From assembly GCF_004339745.1 (NCBI RefSeq), contig NZ_SMGP01000003.1, positions 806,001-870,000 on the forward strand: a stretch of DNA of 64,000 nucleotides, given 5' to 3'. Shown in pieces: positions 17,201 through 26,143 of the stretch. This DNA is from Paraburkholderia sp. BL9I2N2 (GTDB lineage Bacteria > Pseudomonadota > Gammaproteobacteria > Burkholderiales > Burkholderiaceae). Position numbers and translations under genes: made by a program. Numbering within the stretch: the first letter of the stretch is position 1; every line of letters begins with the position of its first letter. The notes beneath the pieces were generated by a model. The model did not search any database and was not told the DNA's origin. It saw only the letters and a program-made list of their open reading frames with translations.

Positions 17201-19225
17201 TCACGTTGGGCTGCCCTGCGCATCTGTCGCTGCCGGGTCCGTCCCCGTCGCCTGCTCCGCCTTTGGCTGTCTCCCGGCGGCCGAGATCGAAAATGCGAAC
17301 GGAAAGCGTCCGAGCGCGGAAGTCGCCAATGCTTCGAACGCGGGGTCGCCAAGTTCGACGTGAAGTGAAATTCCGCGCGAGGTGTCGTCAATGAGGCTAA
17401 CGATTGCATCCTCGACGCCAGCCTCTACGAGGGCTAACTCCAGGGCGTCTGCCGTTTCGCGCCGTTTCAGCGCCGGCTTGAAGATCTTGCCGACGCCCGT
17501 CAGCGGCATCGCATCCACGATTCGTATTCCCTTTGGCAACGCGGCGCGTTCGTTGATCTCGTGACGCAGGAATTCGGCCAATTCTGCTTCGGTTGCGGTG
17601 GTGCCCGGCTTCAGTTGGACATAGGCAACCGGCAACTCGCCCGCGTGCATGTCGGGACGGCCTACGGCTGCGGCAATCTGTACTGCGGGATGGCGATGCA
17701 ATGGTTCTTCGATTGCCGCGGGGTCGATGTTGTGTCCGCCCCGGATAATCAGCTCCTTCTTCCGGCCGGTGAGCCAGAAGTAGCCGTCGGGGTCGCAGCG
17801 TCCCAGATCGCCGGTAATGAGCCAGCGGCCGCCGTCACCACCCTCCATCCAGATGCCACTGTTCTGCTCCGGCCGGGTATAGCCAGCGAACACGTTCGGA
17901 CCAGAAATAACCAGCTGGCCGACCTCATCCGCAACGCAATCCCGTACATACCGGCCGGTTTCGTCGACCACCACGGCTTTCATGGCCTGACCGGGCAGAC
18001 GAAGACCGATCGAACCGACCCTGCGCTCGCCAAGCGGTGGGTTCACGCAGCTAACGCAGGTGCCTTCCGTGAGGCCGTAGCCCTCGAGGATTCTGATTCC
18101 TGTGCGATCCTGGAAGGTGCGAAGCAATTCGACCGGCATGGGGGCGGCGCCGCACAGTCCATACTCGAGCGAGCTGATATCCCGTTCGCCAACCGGAACG
18201 TCCAGCAGTGATCCGTACAGTGTCGGGACACCGCTGAAGAAGTTGATGCGGTAATGCTCGACAATTTCCCAGAAGCGCTTGACGACGCCTTCGCCCCGAT
18301 AACCTTGCGGTGTGCCGAGCACGACGTGGGCACCACGCGAGAACGCCAGCAGACCCGTCACCATCACGGCATTGACGTGGAAAAGCGGCAATCCGCAGAA
18401 TATCGTTTTTCCCGGACCGATGCTTTCGCCGAAGAATTGACCCGCGTTCCACGCATTGGCCACCTCGTTGCCGTGCCGGCGAATTGCAATCTTTGGCAGC
18501 CCCGTGGTGCCGCCTGTGCAGAAGAAGGACGATACATCGTCGTTGCTCACTCGGCGCGTGCGGCTGAGCGCCTCCCCGTCGTCCTCCCTCGCGATTGCGG
18601 TGCTGAAATCGTGTATCCCAACATGCGAAGGCACGGCACTGTGAACGCCGCCAGGACCATGCAGTCTTGAACACTCGCCATGTTGCAGCATCCGGGCCGC
18701 GAATCGCTTTTCGCCTGGCATGCGGTCGGCCAGATTCACGAGCACCAGTTCCTGCAGGCAAGGGGCTTTGTGCAGTACCGCTTGCACCTTCTGCCAAAGG
18801 TCAGTTCCGGGGAACGGCGCCAGGGTTATGAGCACGCTCGCGCATGAAGCGTTGAGCAATTCACCGATGGCTTCGCTCTCAAGCAGCGGATTGATCGCGC
18901 AGACGATTCCGGCAGCTTCCCCGCCCCAGATCACAAAATGCGTTTCAGGAAGGTTGGGCAGGACGTATGCGACAACTGAGTCGCGCTGCACTCCCAGGCG
19001 GGCAAGCATGTTGGCGGTTCGCGTGACATCGTGCACCAGTTCACTATACGTCCAGCACTCGGCATTCCTGTAGTCGTCGGCCGTTGCAAAGAACGAAAGT
19101 GCGGGCGCAGACGGATTGAGGGCCGCGCCCCGACAGATCATCTCGTAGGTGCCCGACGGGAGATCCGCTGGCTGCCCCTTCGTTTCAATGGCAAGGACAT
19201 CGTGTACGTTTGCGACGCCTGTCAT
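17201..19225 (-). CDS. AMP-dependent acyl-CoA ligase with a C-terminal extension
   Basis: ANL-superfamily enzyme forming an acyl-AMP and then a CoA thioester. Motifs in order: FCTGGTTGLPKIA (A3), GYGLTEGT (A5), ITGDLGRCDPDGYFWLTGRKKELIIRG (A7/A8) and the catalytic lysine in GVGKIFKPAL. 674 residues: after the normal end it carries about 70 more (DTSRGISLHVELGDPAF ... DAQGSPT) ending in a low-complexity tail. Its start overlaps the FAH gene stop by 4 bases. Probably activates an aromatic or ring-cleavage-derived acid. Substrate cannot be read from sequence. Confidence 0.88.
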   Translation of the reverse strand: MTGVANVHDVLAIETKGQPADLPSGTYEMICRGAALNPSAPALSFFATADDYRNAECWTYSELVHDVTRTANMLARLGVQRDSVVAYVLPNLPETHFVIWGGEAAGIVCAINPLLESEAIGELLNASCASVLITLAPFPGTDLWQKVQAVLHKAPCLQELVLVNLADRMPGEKRFAARMLQHGECSRLHGPGGVHSAVPSHVGIHDFSTAIAREDDGEALSRTRRVSNDDVSSFFCTGGTTGLPKIAIRRHGNEVANAWNAGQFFGESIGPGKTIFCGLPLFHVNAVMVTGLLAFSRGAHVVLGTPQGYRGEGVVKRFWEIVEHYRINFFSGVPTLYGSLLDVPVGERDISSLEYGLCGAAPMPVELLRTFQDRTGIRILEGYGLTEGTCVSCVNPPLGERRVGSIGLRLPGQAMKAVVVDETGRYVRDCVADEVGQLVISGPNVFAGYTRPEQNSGIWMEGGDGGRWLITGDLGRCDPDGYFWLTGRKKELIIRGGHNIDPAAIEEPLHRHPAVQIAAAVGRPDMHAGELPVAYVQLKPGTTATEAELAEFLRHEINERAALPKGIRIVDAMPLTGVGKIFKPALKRRETADALELALVEAGVEDAIVSLIDDTSRGISLHVELGDPAFEALATSALGRFPFAFSISAAGRQPKAEQATGTDPAATDAQGSPT

Positions 19226-20178
19226 ACTGCCTCTTCCACGACGACGTTACGCTGTACGCCCAGATTGATCGCGCGGTCAGAGCTGGCGATATACGCCTCC
19301 ACGACGTCACCAACCCGCAGGTACTGTGGCCTCTCCTCCTGCATCTTCAGGAAGAGACGCCATTTTTCCGCTTCAGGCAGTTGCGCCGTGGCGCGCTGCT
19401 TCTCGGGTGACGGAACGCTCAGCGCACAGCCGGACGGCGTCCCGGTCGCGAGCAGGTCGCCAGCGCGCAGGTCATGTATGCCGGAAAGCTCCGTCAAGGT
19501 CTCTGCCGGGCCGTAGACGAGACCCGCAGTGGAGTCATTCTGGCGGACAGTTCCGTTTACCGTCAGCGTCAGCACGAGCTCCTTCAGCTTCGGAATATCC
19601 TGTTTCTCCAGGAGGCAAAGGTAAGGGCCGACAGGGCCAAACGTGCGATAGCTCTTGCCCTTGTAGAACTGCATCTGCGGAATCTGGATGTCGCGCGCGG
19701 AGTAGTCGTTCACGATCACGGCGCCGGCGATGTAGTCATGCAGGTTGTCGTCGGTGACGGTCTCGCGGGAGGTCACGTCGCGTTTGAGGACGAGACCGAG
19801 TTCGATCTCATAGTCGAGGAACCGGACTTCATTTGGCTTCACGACGGCCGCGTCGGCCGGAACGATGCAGCTCGTCGCCTTCGTGAAGATCATGTTGAAC
19901 TTCTTCACATCCGGGTCCATGCCGGACTCGATCATATGCTGGCGATAATTCGCGCCCTGGCAGATGAACTGCTGATTGGCGGTTACGGGCGACAACCATT
20001 GGACCTTCGATTCGGGAATCGTCGGGCCACTCAGCAGGAACAGCCGCTCAACCGGGTTAGCCTCGATAAACTCGGCGGTCGACCTGAATTCGCCGGGAAT
20101 CGGCGTGATAGCGCCATTAGCGACCACGCCCCACTGGGCGCGGCCTTGATGCAAATAATGCAGAACGTGAAGTGCCAT
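19222..20178 (-). CDS. Fumarylacetoacetate hydrolase-family C-C bond hydrolase
   Basis: FAH fold metal-dependent hydrolase or decarboxylase, typically acting on ring-cleavage products. Metal-site motifs DYEIELGLV and VNDYSARDIQ, plus KSYRTFGPVGP and GDLLATGTPSG, are intact. 318 residues, normal. GGAG lies 8 bases before the ATG. It sits directly after the extradiol dioxygenase gene, so it likely processes that enzyme's product. Confidence 0.9.
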   Translation of the reverse strand: MALHVLHYLHQGRAQWGVVANGAITPIPGEFRSTAEFIEANPVERLFLLSGPTIPESKVQWLSPVTANQQFICQGANYRQHMIESGMDPDVKKFNMIFTKATSCIVPADAAVVKPNEVRFLDYEIELGLVLKRDVTSRETVTDDNLHDYIAGAVIVNDYSARDIQIPQMQFYKGKSYRTFGPVGPYLCLLEKQDIPKLKELVLTLTVNGTVRQNDSTAGLVYGPAETLTELSGIHDLRAGDLLATGTPSGCALSVPSPEKQRATAQLPEAEKWRLFLKMQEERPQYLRVGDVVEAYIASSDRAINLGVQRNVVVEEAV

Positions 20179-20212
20179 TTTTCGATCTCCGGATTCTATG
20201 GAAGGGATTGGT

Positions 20213-21421
20213 TCAGGCGAAAAGCTTTGCCAGCGAACGCAGCTTGCTCAGCGTCAGATCAGGGCTGCGGCGCAGGTTCCTGAAGAGCGCCACGACGCTC
20301 GCAGGCGTGAATCTGGGTTTTGTGAAACTGCGCGGCATTGTTGGTCCCCATTGCGCCATCGCCTCACGGCTCACGGCATGGACACCGGTCGGCGCATCGG
20401 CAGTAAAGAGATCGCCGTCGCAGTAGTGCTCGTGCTTGTCGCCCCAAGGGTCCTGCCAGTAGTCGAAGATCTGGCTGCCCAGAATATGCCGGCCGATCCC
20501 CCACGCGTGCGTCCAGCCCTTCTCGCGCAGGACGCGCTGGCCCATGCCGACCGCGTCGGCGTCAACGACTTCGTAGGCGCTATGGCTGTAGGTGGGCAGG
20601 AAGCCTTGTGCAAGCGCGAGCGTATGGTGATCGGCCGGCTTGTCACCAAGATCGAGTCGCATGAACGCGACGACGGGCGAGCCATCGGGAAGCACCTGCA
20701 CATCGCTTGGGATAAAGCCGAAATGCTGCGCATACCATGCGCAGGTTTCCTGAAAGTCAGCGAGTTCGAGCACGACATGCCCGAGCCGGATAACTTCGGG
20801 CGAGCACTCAGGCGGTCGCTGCGTCCCGTTAATCCGGACGGCCGCATCCACGGAGTTGAACGGCAAAGGTGGCCGGTGTGACAGCGCCGAAGCCGGCGCC
20901 TGATCCCAAATCACATCGACGCGAAAACCGGAAGGGTCGGTCAACCGTGCGATATAGCCGCCGCCGGGCAAGGGCGACCGTTCGGCCTCGGATGCACCAG
21001 GCAGCTTGGCAAGTGCATCGAGATCGGCCCTGTTATCAACCTTTAGCCCAAAACCAACGAACCGGGATTTCGGTGCCTTTTGGATTACATAGCAAAAATG
21101 CGAAGCACCCGTTCCTCGCAATAGAACAAGTTCTTCAGTGCGCGACACGGTTCGGAGACCGAAATCATTGAGAAAAGCTTCGGCTTTCTCGAGGTCTGGC
21201 CGATCGAATATCAGATAGGTCAGTGCCGATGCTTTCGACGTGGGATTGGGGTGACGGGCCGGCTGTGCAGTGGTCAGTTTCATGGCAGGACGGAAATCAA
21301 ACGGTTTGAATGGCGTCTTCGGCTTCGATAGCCGGCGCCCGCCAATGAGATTCGACATAACGGGCATCGGACTGCCATTCGGGCTGTCGAGCGAATTCGC
21401 GCTGCCGAAGCGGCTTGGCAA
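20213..21421 (-). CDS. Type I extradiol (catechol 2,3-type) dioxygenase
   Basis: Two-domain vicinal-oxygen-chelate dioxygenase that opens a catecholic ring next to its hydroxyls. The catalytic C-terminal half carries the Fe(II) ligands: His in RLGHVVLEL, His in YSHSAYEV and Glu in KHEHYCDG. Up to 402 residues. The start is uncertain: TTG 21421 has GAGGTGG seven bases upstream, ATG 21358 and ATG 21283 would shorten the protein by 21 and 46 residues, and the domain itself begins after ALTYLIFDRP. First gene of the seven-gene operon, read from the promoter at 21558-21586. Confidence 0.88.
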   Translation of the reverse strand: MPSRFGSANSLDSPNGSPMPVMSNLIGGRRLSKPKTPFKPFDFRPAMKLTTAQPARHPNPTSKASALTYLIFDRPDLEKAEAFLNDFGLRTVSRTEELVLLRGTGASHFCYVIQKAPKSRFVGFGLKVDNRADLDALAKLPGASEAERSPLPGGGYIARLTDPSGFRVDVIWDQAPASALSHRPPLPFNSVDAAVRINGTQRPPECSPEVIRLGHVVLELADFQETCAWYAQHFGFIPSDVQVLPDGSPVVAFMRLDLGDKPADHHTLALAQGFLPTYSHSAYEVVDADAVGMGQRVLREKGWTHAWGIGRHILGSQIFDYWQDPWGDKHEHYCDGDLFTADAPTGVHAVSREAMAQWGPTMPRSFTKPRFTPASVVALFRNLRRSPDLTLSKLRSLAKLFA

Positions 21422-21557
21422 GGCAGACCACCTCGTGCACCGACGGCTGAACCGGTTCGTGCGGACCAGACGGCCCGGTGGTGTTGATTGATCCTGTCTC
21501 CACTGTCACTCCATCTGTCTATTTGTTTATCGGGCATCAAGCATGCGCCTTCGTGAC

Positions 21558-21608
21558 ATTAAAGTCATATATGATAGTTTTGTCAATAGAGACATTCCAA
21601 TCTATACT
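21558..21608. promoter_or_regulatory. Overlapping divergent promoters, copy 2 of the shared element
   Basis: Minus strand, toward the dioxygenase operon: TTGACA (21586-21581), 17 bases, TTTAAT (21563-21558). Plus strand, toward the TetR gene: TTGTCA (21580-21585), 17 bases, TATACT (21603-21608). The two -35 boxes share bases, so one bound repressor would block both. The spacer shares several positions with the copies at 11.7, 32.2 and 34.3 kb. Predicted operator of the adjacent TetR. Confidence 0.75.
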
Positions 21609-21636
21609 TGGATATGAGCAAAGACTGGAACTTGTC

Positions 21637-22407
21637 ATGGCGAACTCTTTAACGCGGCCTGCGCCTAAGCGCGCCGCCCGTGCGGCCTCCGTTTCCGCGG
21701 TCTCCGATTCCCCGGCCCCCGTTCCCGAGGAGCGCGAGCCGCGCGGAGCGCGCCGCAAGCGCGAGACGCGCGCCCGCCTGCTAGACGCGGCGCTCAGGCT
21801 CATGGCGGAAAAGGGCATGGAGGGCGTGGCAATCAACGAAATCACCGAGGCCGCCGACGTGGGCTTCGGTTCGTTCTATAACCACTTCGAGTCCAAGGAA
21901 GCCATCTACGCGACGCTCGTCGACAACGTGTTCGAGGAGTTCGGCGACATGCTCGATCGCCTCACCGGCGGCCTGTCCGACCCGGCGGAAGTGATCTCCG
22001 TTTCCGTGCGCCACACCCTGATGCGGGCGCGGCGCGATCCCGTTTGGGGGCGCTTCCTGATACGTGAAGGTTTTTCGGCGCACATCCTGAGCCGTGGGTT
22101 GGGCCAGCGGCTACTGCGGGACATCGGAAATGGCATCGCAGCCAAGCGCTTTGTGGTCGCTGACCCCTTCATCGGCTTTCTTTCGCTGGGCGGCACGGTG
22201 CTCGCGGCAATCGCTGCCGAGCTGAATTTCGTCGCGCCCGGCGCGCCGGCGGCAGCGCTGCTCGACGAACTCGGCTTCAGCGGGGAACACTTTGCCGAGC
22301 GCACGGCAGCAACGCTTTTGCAAACACTCGGCCTCAAACGCGCGGAGGCCGAGAAGATTTCGACGCGAGCATTGCCGCTCATCGAGGCAGAAGTCGAGGC
22401 GGAATAA
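21637..22407 (+). CDS. TetR-family regulator of the catabolic operon
   Basis: 256 residues. An Ala/Pro/Ser-rich leader of about 35 residues precedes RRKRETRARLLDAALRLMAEKG, the helix-turn-helix VAINEITEAADVGFGSFYNHF, and a ligand domain with VSVRHTLMRARRDPVWGRFLIREGFS. Closely similar in nearly every segment to the TetR at 32.27 kb, so the two are paralogues. The ATG at 21637 follows GGAAC and lies about 22 bases after the expected transcription start. An upstream extension of the frame would begin before the promoter and is rejected. Divergent from the dioxygenase operon and probably autoregulated. Confidence 0.9.
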   Translation: MANSLTRPAPKRAARAASVSAVSDSPAPVPEEREPRGARRKRETRARLLDAALRLMAEKGMEGVAINEITEAADVGFGSFYNHFESKEAIYATLVDNVFEEFGDMLDRLTGGLSDPAEVISVSVRHTLMRARRDPVWGRFLIREGFSAHILSRGLGQRLLRDIGNGIAAKRFVVADPFIGFLSLGGTVLAAIAAELNFVAPGAPAAALLDELGFSGEHFAERTAATLLQTLGLKRAEAEKISTRALPLIEAEVEAE

Positions 22408-22427
22408 GGCGGACGCGAAAAGGACCG

Positions 22428-23132
22428 TCAGGGGCTTAGGGTCGCCCCGCTCCCCGCTTCCGCGTAGGCCATTAGCGGGCAGGATGCCGGACGGTTCACC
22501 GCTTGCGGACTCCCATGCAATTCCGACCGCCTGGCAAGCTCGCGGAGGGCCCGCGCAATCTGCGTGGCGATTCGTTGCAAGGCCTGCCGGTGACCATCCG
22601 CGATTGCATCATAGCCAGCCGAGACCGGCTGGCTGGCTATGTTGTGGCAGGTCATCGTTTCCTGACCATTTGACGGCTGTATGCTCCATACGGCTTCAAT
22701 CAGCACGTGCGACCCAGGCCACGTCTCAAAGCGCTGCACTTGCACCGAAATGCGGTACAGCGGAACATCGTCCGCGCGCGCCATGTCGCGCACGTCGACC
22801 GCGCCCGATTGCCGGGTCACGGTTGCCAGCACTACAGTGCGGATCTCATCCGGCAGCGGCGACGCCCAGCGATCGTCCTCCAGCACCTTGACCTGGGTGG
22901 CATTCACCTGAACGACGAGCTGGCTCCTCGCCAGCGCGGGAGGCACTGTAACGGGGCGCATATCGACCAGAACGGCGGGGCTTACCGTGCGATCCGCCGT
23001 GGCCGAACCGCCGCCGGAGCCAAGCGTGTAGAACCGGCTGGGCGGGGAACCACATGCCACCAGAACGGCGAGACTGATTCCCGTCGCCACACGAGCGAAA
23101 GCGCGCAACGAAAAAGACTGAAGGAAAGTCAC
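22428..23132 (-). CDS. pqiC: Pqi auxiliary lipoprotein PqiC
   Basis: Outer-membrane-anchored lipoprotein of the Pqi intermembrane lipid transport machine. Lipobox L-V-A-C near residue 27, then the family start PPSRFYTLGS and the core PLYRISVQVQRFETWPGSHVLIEA. 234 residues, with an extra C-terminal tail of about 35 residues. Its start overlaps pqiB by 4 bases. Convergent with the TetR gene that ends at 22407, leaving only 20 bases between them. Confidence 0.88.
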   Translation of the reverse strand: MTFLQSFSLRAFARVATGISLAVLVACGSPPSRFYTLGSGGGSATADRTVSPAVLVDMRPVTVPPALARSQLVVQVNATQVKVLEDDRWASPLPDEIRTVVLATVTRQSGAVDVRDMARADDVPLYRISVQVQRFETWPGSHVLIEAVWSIQPSNGQETMTCHNIASQPVSAGYDAIADGHRQALQRIATQIARALRELARRSELHGSPQAVNRPASCPLMAYAEAGSGATLSP

Positions 23133-24724
23133 GGCCGGTCTCCTTTCTTGCCGAACAGAAGCGCCTGGGGATGGCGTTCAAGATAGTCCGCGAGCGCATT
23201 GAGAGACTGCAGCGTACGGGTCAGTTCCTGCATCGCACCCTGGACGTCCGATTGCAACGGCGCCGCCTGCTGAAGCGTCACCTCAGCGGTGCCGAAGGTC
23301 CGCTGCGCTGCCGCCAGCGTGTCCCGAGCCTGTGGAACGACCTCGGTATCCAGATGACCAAACAGCTTGTTGGCGTTTTCCAGCGCGCCATTGAGGTTGG
23401 CCCCAATCTTGTCGAACGGTACCTGATTCAGCTTCCTGGCAATGTCCGCAATCTGCACCTGCAGTTCGTCGAGCGTGTTAGGCACGGTCGGCAGTTCGAT
23501 CGGATTCTGATGCACATCCACGGTCGCACGCGGGGCTTTCGGGAACATGTCCAGCGCCACATAGAGCTGCCCGGTCAAAAGGTTGCCGGTTCGCAACTGG
23601 CCACGCAACCCTTCCATCACGAGGTGCTGAAGCAGCTCATGCCCGCCTGGCGTGTTGGGAGCCGGTAGCGCCTCGCTGCTGCGCCGGCTGAGCCGGTCGG
23701 GATAAAGTGCCATGGAAACCTTCATACTGAAACTCTTATCCATTTCGCTATACTCAATACCGATCTCCATCACCTGCCCCAACGCGATTCCGCGCAGGTC
23801 CACAGGTGCGCCAACGGACAATCCGCGCAGCGACTGGTTGAATCGCATCACCACATTGAGGGGTTGTCCGTCCGGCTCGCGCATCGCGTCCGACTCGTCC
23901 ACTGCGAGTCGAAACACCGCCTTGTCAGCGGCCTGTTGTCCGGCGTCCTGACCCGGCGGTGACTGAAATGCGAGACCTCCCACAACCACTGTCGCCAGCG
24001 ACTGCGTGTTGATCTTGAGCCCGCTCGAGTCGAGCCGAAGATCGACGCCGCTCGCATGCCACCACCGGGTGTTCGTCCCGACATACTGATCGAACGGCGC
24101 ATTGACAAAGACGTTCACGATTACGCCCGAGCCGTGCGGGTCGAGCGAAAAGCCGACCACCTGGCCCACCTGCACACGACGGTAAAAGACAGGAGCACCG
24201 ATATCGACCGACCCCAGCGAATCTCCTCGCAACGTGTACTGGTGCCCCGGTTGGCCGCTGGTGACGATGGGAGGATTCTCGAGTCCGACGAACTCCGTGC
24301 GTTTTTCTGACGATTGCCCGATGTCCACGCCAATGTACGCGCCGGAGAGCAAAGTACCGAGGCCCGAAATGCCATTGGCCCCAACGCGCGGTCGAACTAT
24401 CCAGAAGCGCGTGTCTTGCGTCGCGAATTTTTCTGCCTCCCGGGTGAGTTGAATTTTCACCATCACGTGCTGAAGATTTTTCGTTAGCGTAATGGCCTGC
24501 ACGGAGCCGATTTCGACGTCCTTGTACTTGACCTTCGTTTTGCCTGCCTCCATTCCGTCTGCGTTATTGAACGAAACCGTGACTGTCGGCCCTTTTTCTG
24601 AAATGGATCGGGCCACTAGCGCAATGCCGATCAACGCCGAGATCAGGGGAACCAACCAGATTAAAGAGGGAAGCCAGCGTTTTCGCGGTTTAATGTCGGG
24701 AAGGGGTAGATCAGGAAGATGCAT
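23129..24724 (-). CDS. pqiB: MCE-domain protein PqiB
   Basis: Inner-membrane-anchored protein whose stacked MCE domains form a tunnel across the periplasm for lipids. One helix (WLPSLIWLVPLISALIGIALVARS) is followed by three MCE domains (first: VSFNNADGMEAGKTKVKYKDVEIG; second: VDIGAPVFYRRVQVGQVVGF; third: GLSVGAPVDLRGIALGQVMEIG) and a C-terminal helical region. 531 residues, typical of PqiB. Lies 24 bases after pqiA. Confidence 0.93.
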   Translation of the reverse strand: MHLPDLPLPDIKPRKRWLPSLIWLVPLISALIGIALVARSISEKGPTVTVSFNNADGMEAGKTKVKYKDVEIGSVQAITLTKNLQHVMVKIQLTREAEKFATQDTRFWIVRPRVGANGISGLGTLLSGAYIGVDIGQSSEKRTEFVGLENPPIVTSGQPGHQYTLRGDSLGSVDIGAPVFYRRVQVGQVVGFSLDPHGSGVIVNVFVNAPFDQYVGTNTRWWHASGVDLRLDSSGLKINTQSLATVVVGGLAFQSPPGQDAGQQAADKAVFRLAVDESDAMREPDGQPLNVVMRFNQSLRGLSVGAPVDLRGIALGQVMEIGIEYSEMDKSFSMKVSMALYPDRLSRRSSEALPAPNTPGGHELLQHLVMEGLRGQLRTGNLLTGQLYVALDMFPKAPRATVDVHQNPIELPTVPNTLDELQVQIADIARKLNQVPFDKIGANLNGALENANKLFGHLDTEVVPQARDTLAAAQRTFGTAEVTLQQAAPLQSDVQGAMQELTRTLQSLNALADYLERHPQALLFGKKGDRP

Positions 24725-24748
24725 CGCTAGAGGATAGTGTTGCTGATT

Positions 24749-26143
24749 TCAATTTACGGATGCGACGGCGCTACGAATCCGTGCGGACTCGACGTCGTCA
24801 GGATGCGGCCGTGCGCAATGGACGTTGTCCCAGGTGAGCCGCGGGTCGAACTGATGCGATGCCAGCATGGTGAGGATCACGACCGACCCGAAAGCGAGCG
24901 CGCCCGGACCCGCAGTAATGAAGGCAAAAGAGCCGAAATGCACCAGGGCAACCGTGAGTGAAACAACGAAGACATCGAGCATCGACCACCGGCCCACGCG
25001 CTCGACGATACGAAACAGCCTCGCGCGTTCGACCGGCCGCCAGTCCGAATCCCGGCGAGCGGTCAAGGTCAGCAATGCGAGAACCGCGAGTTTGAGCATC
25101 GGCACCATGACGCTCGCCACGAAGATAACGACCGCGAGCGGCCAGTCTCCCGAGCTCCAGAAGTAGCCGACACCGCCGAGAATCGTGTCGTCCTCCGAGC
25201 GGCCGAGCGACGAGGCATGCATGATCGGCAAAAGATTCGCCGGAATATAGACGAGCGCTGCGGCGATAAGAAGACTCAGCGAACGCGTCACACTGTCCGG
25301 GCGGCGCTCGTGCAGCGGCGAGTCACATCGCGAACAGTGCTGGTGTGGCTGATGCGCGATTGCCGTCTGAACCAGGCCGCAGGTATGACACGCGAGAAGT
25401 CCTGCATGTCTTGCCGTGACATAATCCGTGACTCCTGTTTCCGGCGAGCCGGAGGTGTCACCCGGCACAACGCGGCTGTCACTCACGCTCGACCGGGAAA
25501 CGTCGGCACGCCGACGAATCTTCATTTCGTCGCAAACCTCCCACAACACGGCTGGGTCGAACGCGGCAACCATGGCCGACATCACGGTCAATGCGCCGAA
25601 TGCAAACAGGCCGGGCCCCAGAATCACCTGCGCGATGCTCACCATTTTCACAATCGTGATGAGCACCCCGAGCATGAAGACCTCGATCATTCCCCATGGC
25701 CGAACGAACTGAATGAGACGAACGACGCGATTGAAGCCAGATGGCCGTTTGCCCACCAGAACGGGAACCAGCACATAAAGAAAGGCGAGCAACTCCGTCA
25801 GCGGAAACAGCATCGACGAACAGAACACCATGCATGCGACAACACGCATGTTTTCGCCCCAAAGCGATTGCACTGCACCAAACAGCGTGGTCTGCGAGCT
25901 GATCCCGTTTGTCTCCAGCCTTAGTACCGGGAACGCCTGGGCAATAACAAAGGTAATCAACGCCGCAACGGTCAACGCGCAAATCGCCTCGAGCGACAGG
26001 CCACTGCGATGCAGGCCTTTGAAACCCGCACCGCACCGTTGACAGCGTGCAACCAGCCCACCCAGGCGCGGCGGCTTGCGGAAAAGCAGATCACACTCGT
26101 GGCAGGCAATCAGGTTGCGATGTTCCATGCTTGGAGACGTCAC
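24749..26143 (-). CDS. pqiA: Paraquat-inducible membrane protein PqiA
   Basis: Polytopic inner-membrane protein working with PqiB. Two homologous halves, each with a zinc-ribbon-like head (CHECDLLFRKPPRLGGLVARCQRCG and, near residue 230, CHTCGLVQ...CSRCDS) and four predicted helices. 464 residues, normal. The start overlaps the stop of the RND outer-membrane factor gene by 4 bases (ATGA), so the pqi genes are physically part of the efflux operon. Confidence 0.92.
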   Translation of the reverse strand: MTSPSMEHRNLIACHECDLLFRKPPRLGGLVARCQRCGAGFKGLHRSGLSLEAICALTVAALITFVIAQAFPVLRLETNGISSQTTLFGAVQSLWGENMRVVACMVFCSSMLFPLTELLAFLYVLVPVLVGKRPSGFNRVVRLIQFVRPWGMIEVFMLGVLITIVKMVSIAQVILGPGLFAFGALTVMSAMVAAFDPAVLWEVCDEMKIRRRADVSRSSVSDSRVVPGDTSGSPETGVTDYVTARHAGLLACHTCGLVQTAIAHQPHQHCSRCDSPLHERRPDSVTRSLSLLIAAALVYIPANLLPIMHASSLGRSEDDTILGGVGYFWSSGDWPLAVVIFVASVMVPMLKLAVLALLTLTARRDSDWRPVERARLFRIVERVGRWSMLDVFVVSLTVALVHFGSFAFITAGPGALAFGSVVILTMLASHQFDPRLTWDNVHCARPHPDDVESARIRSAVASVN

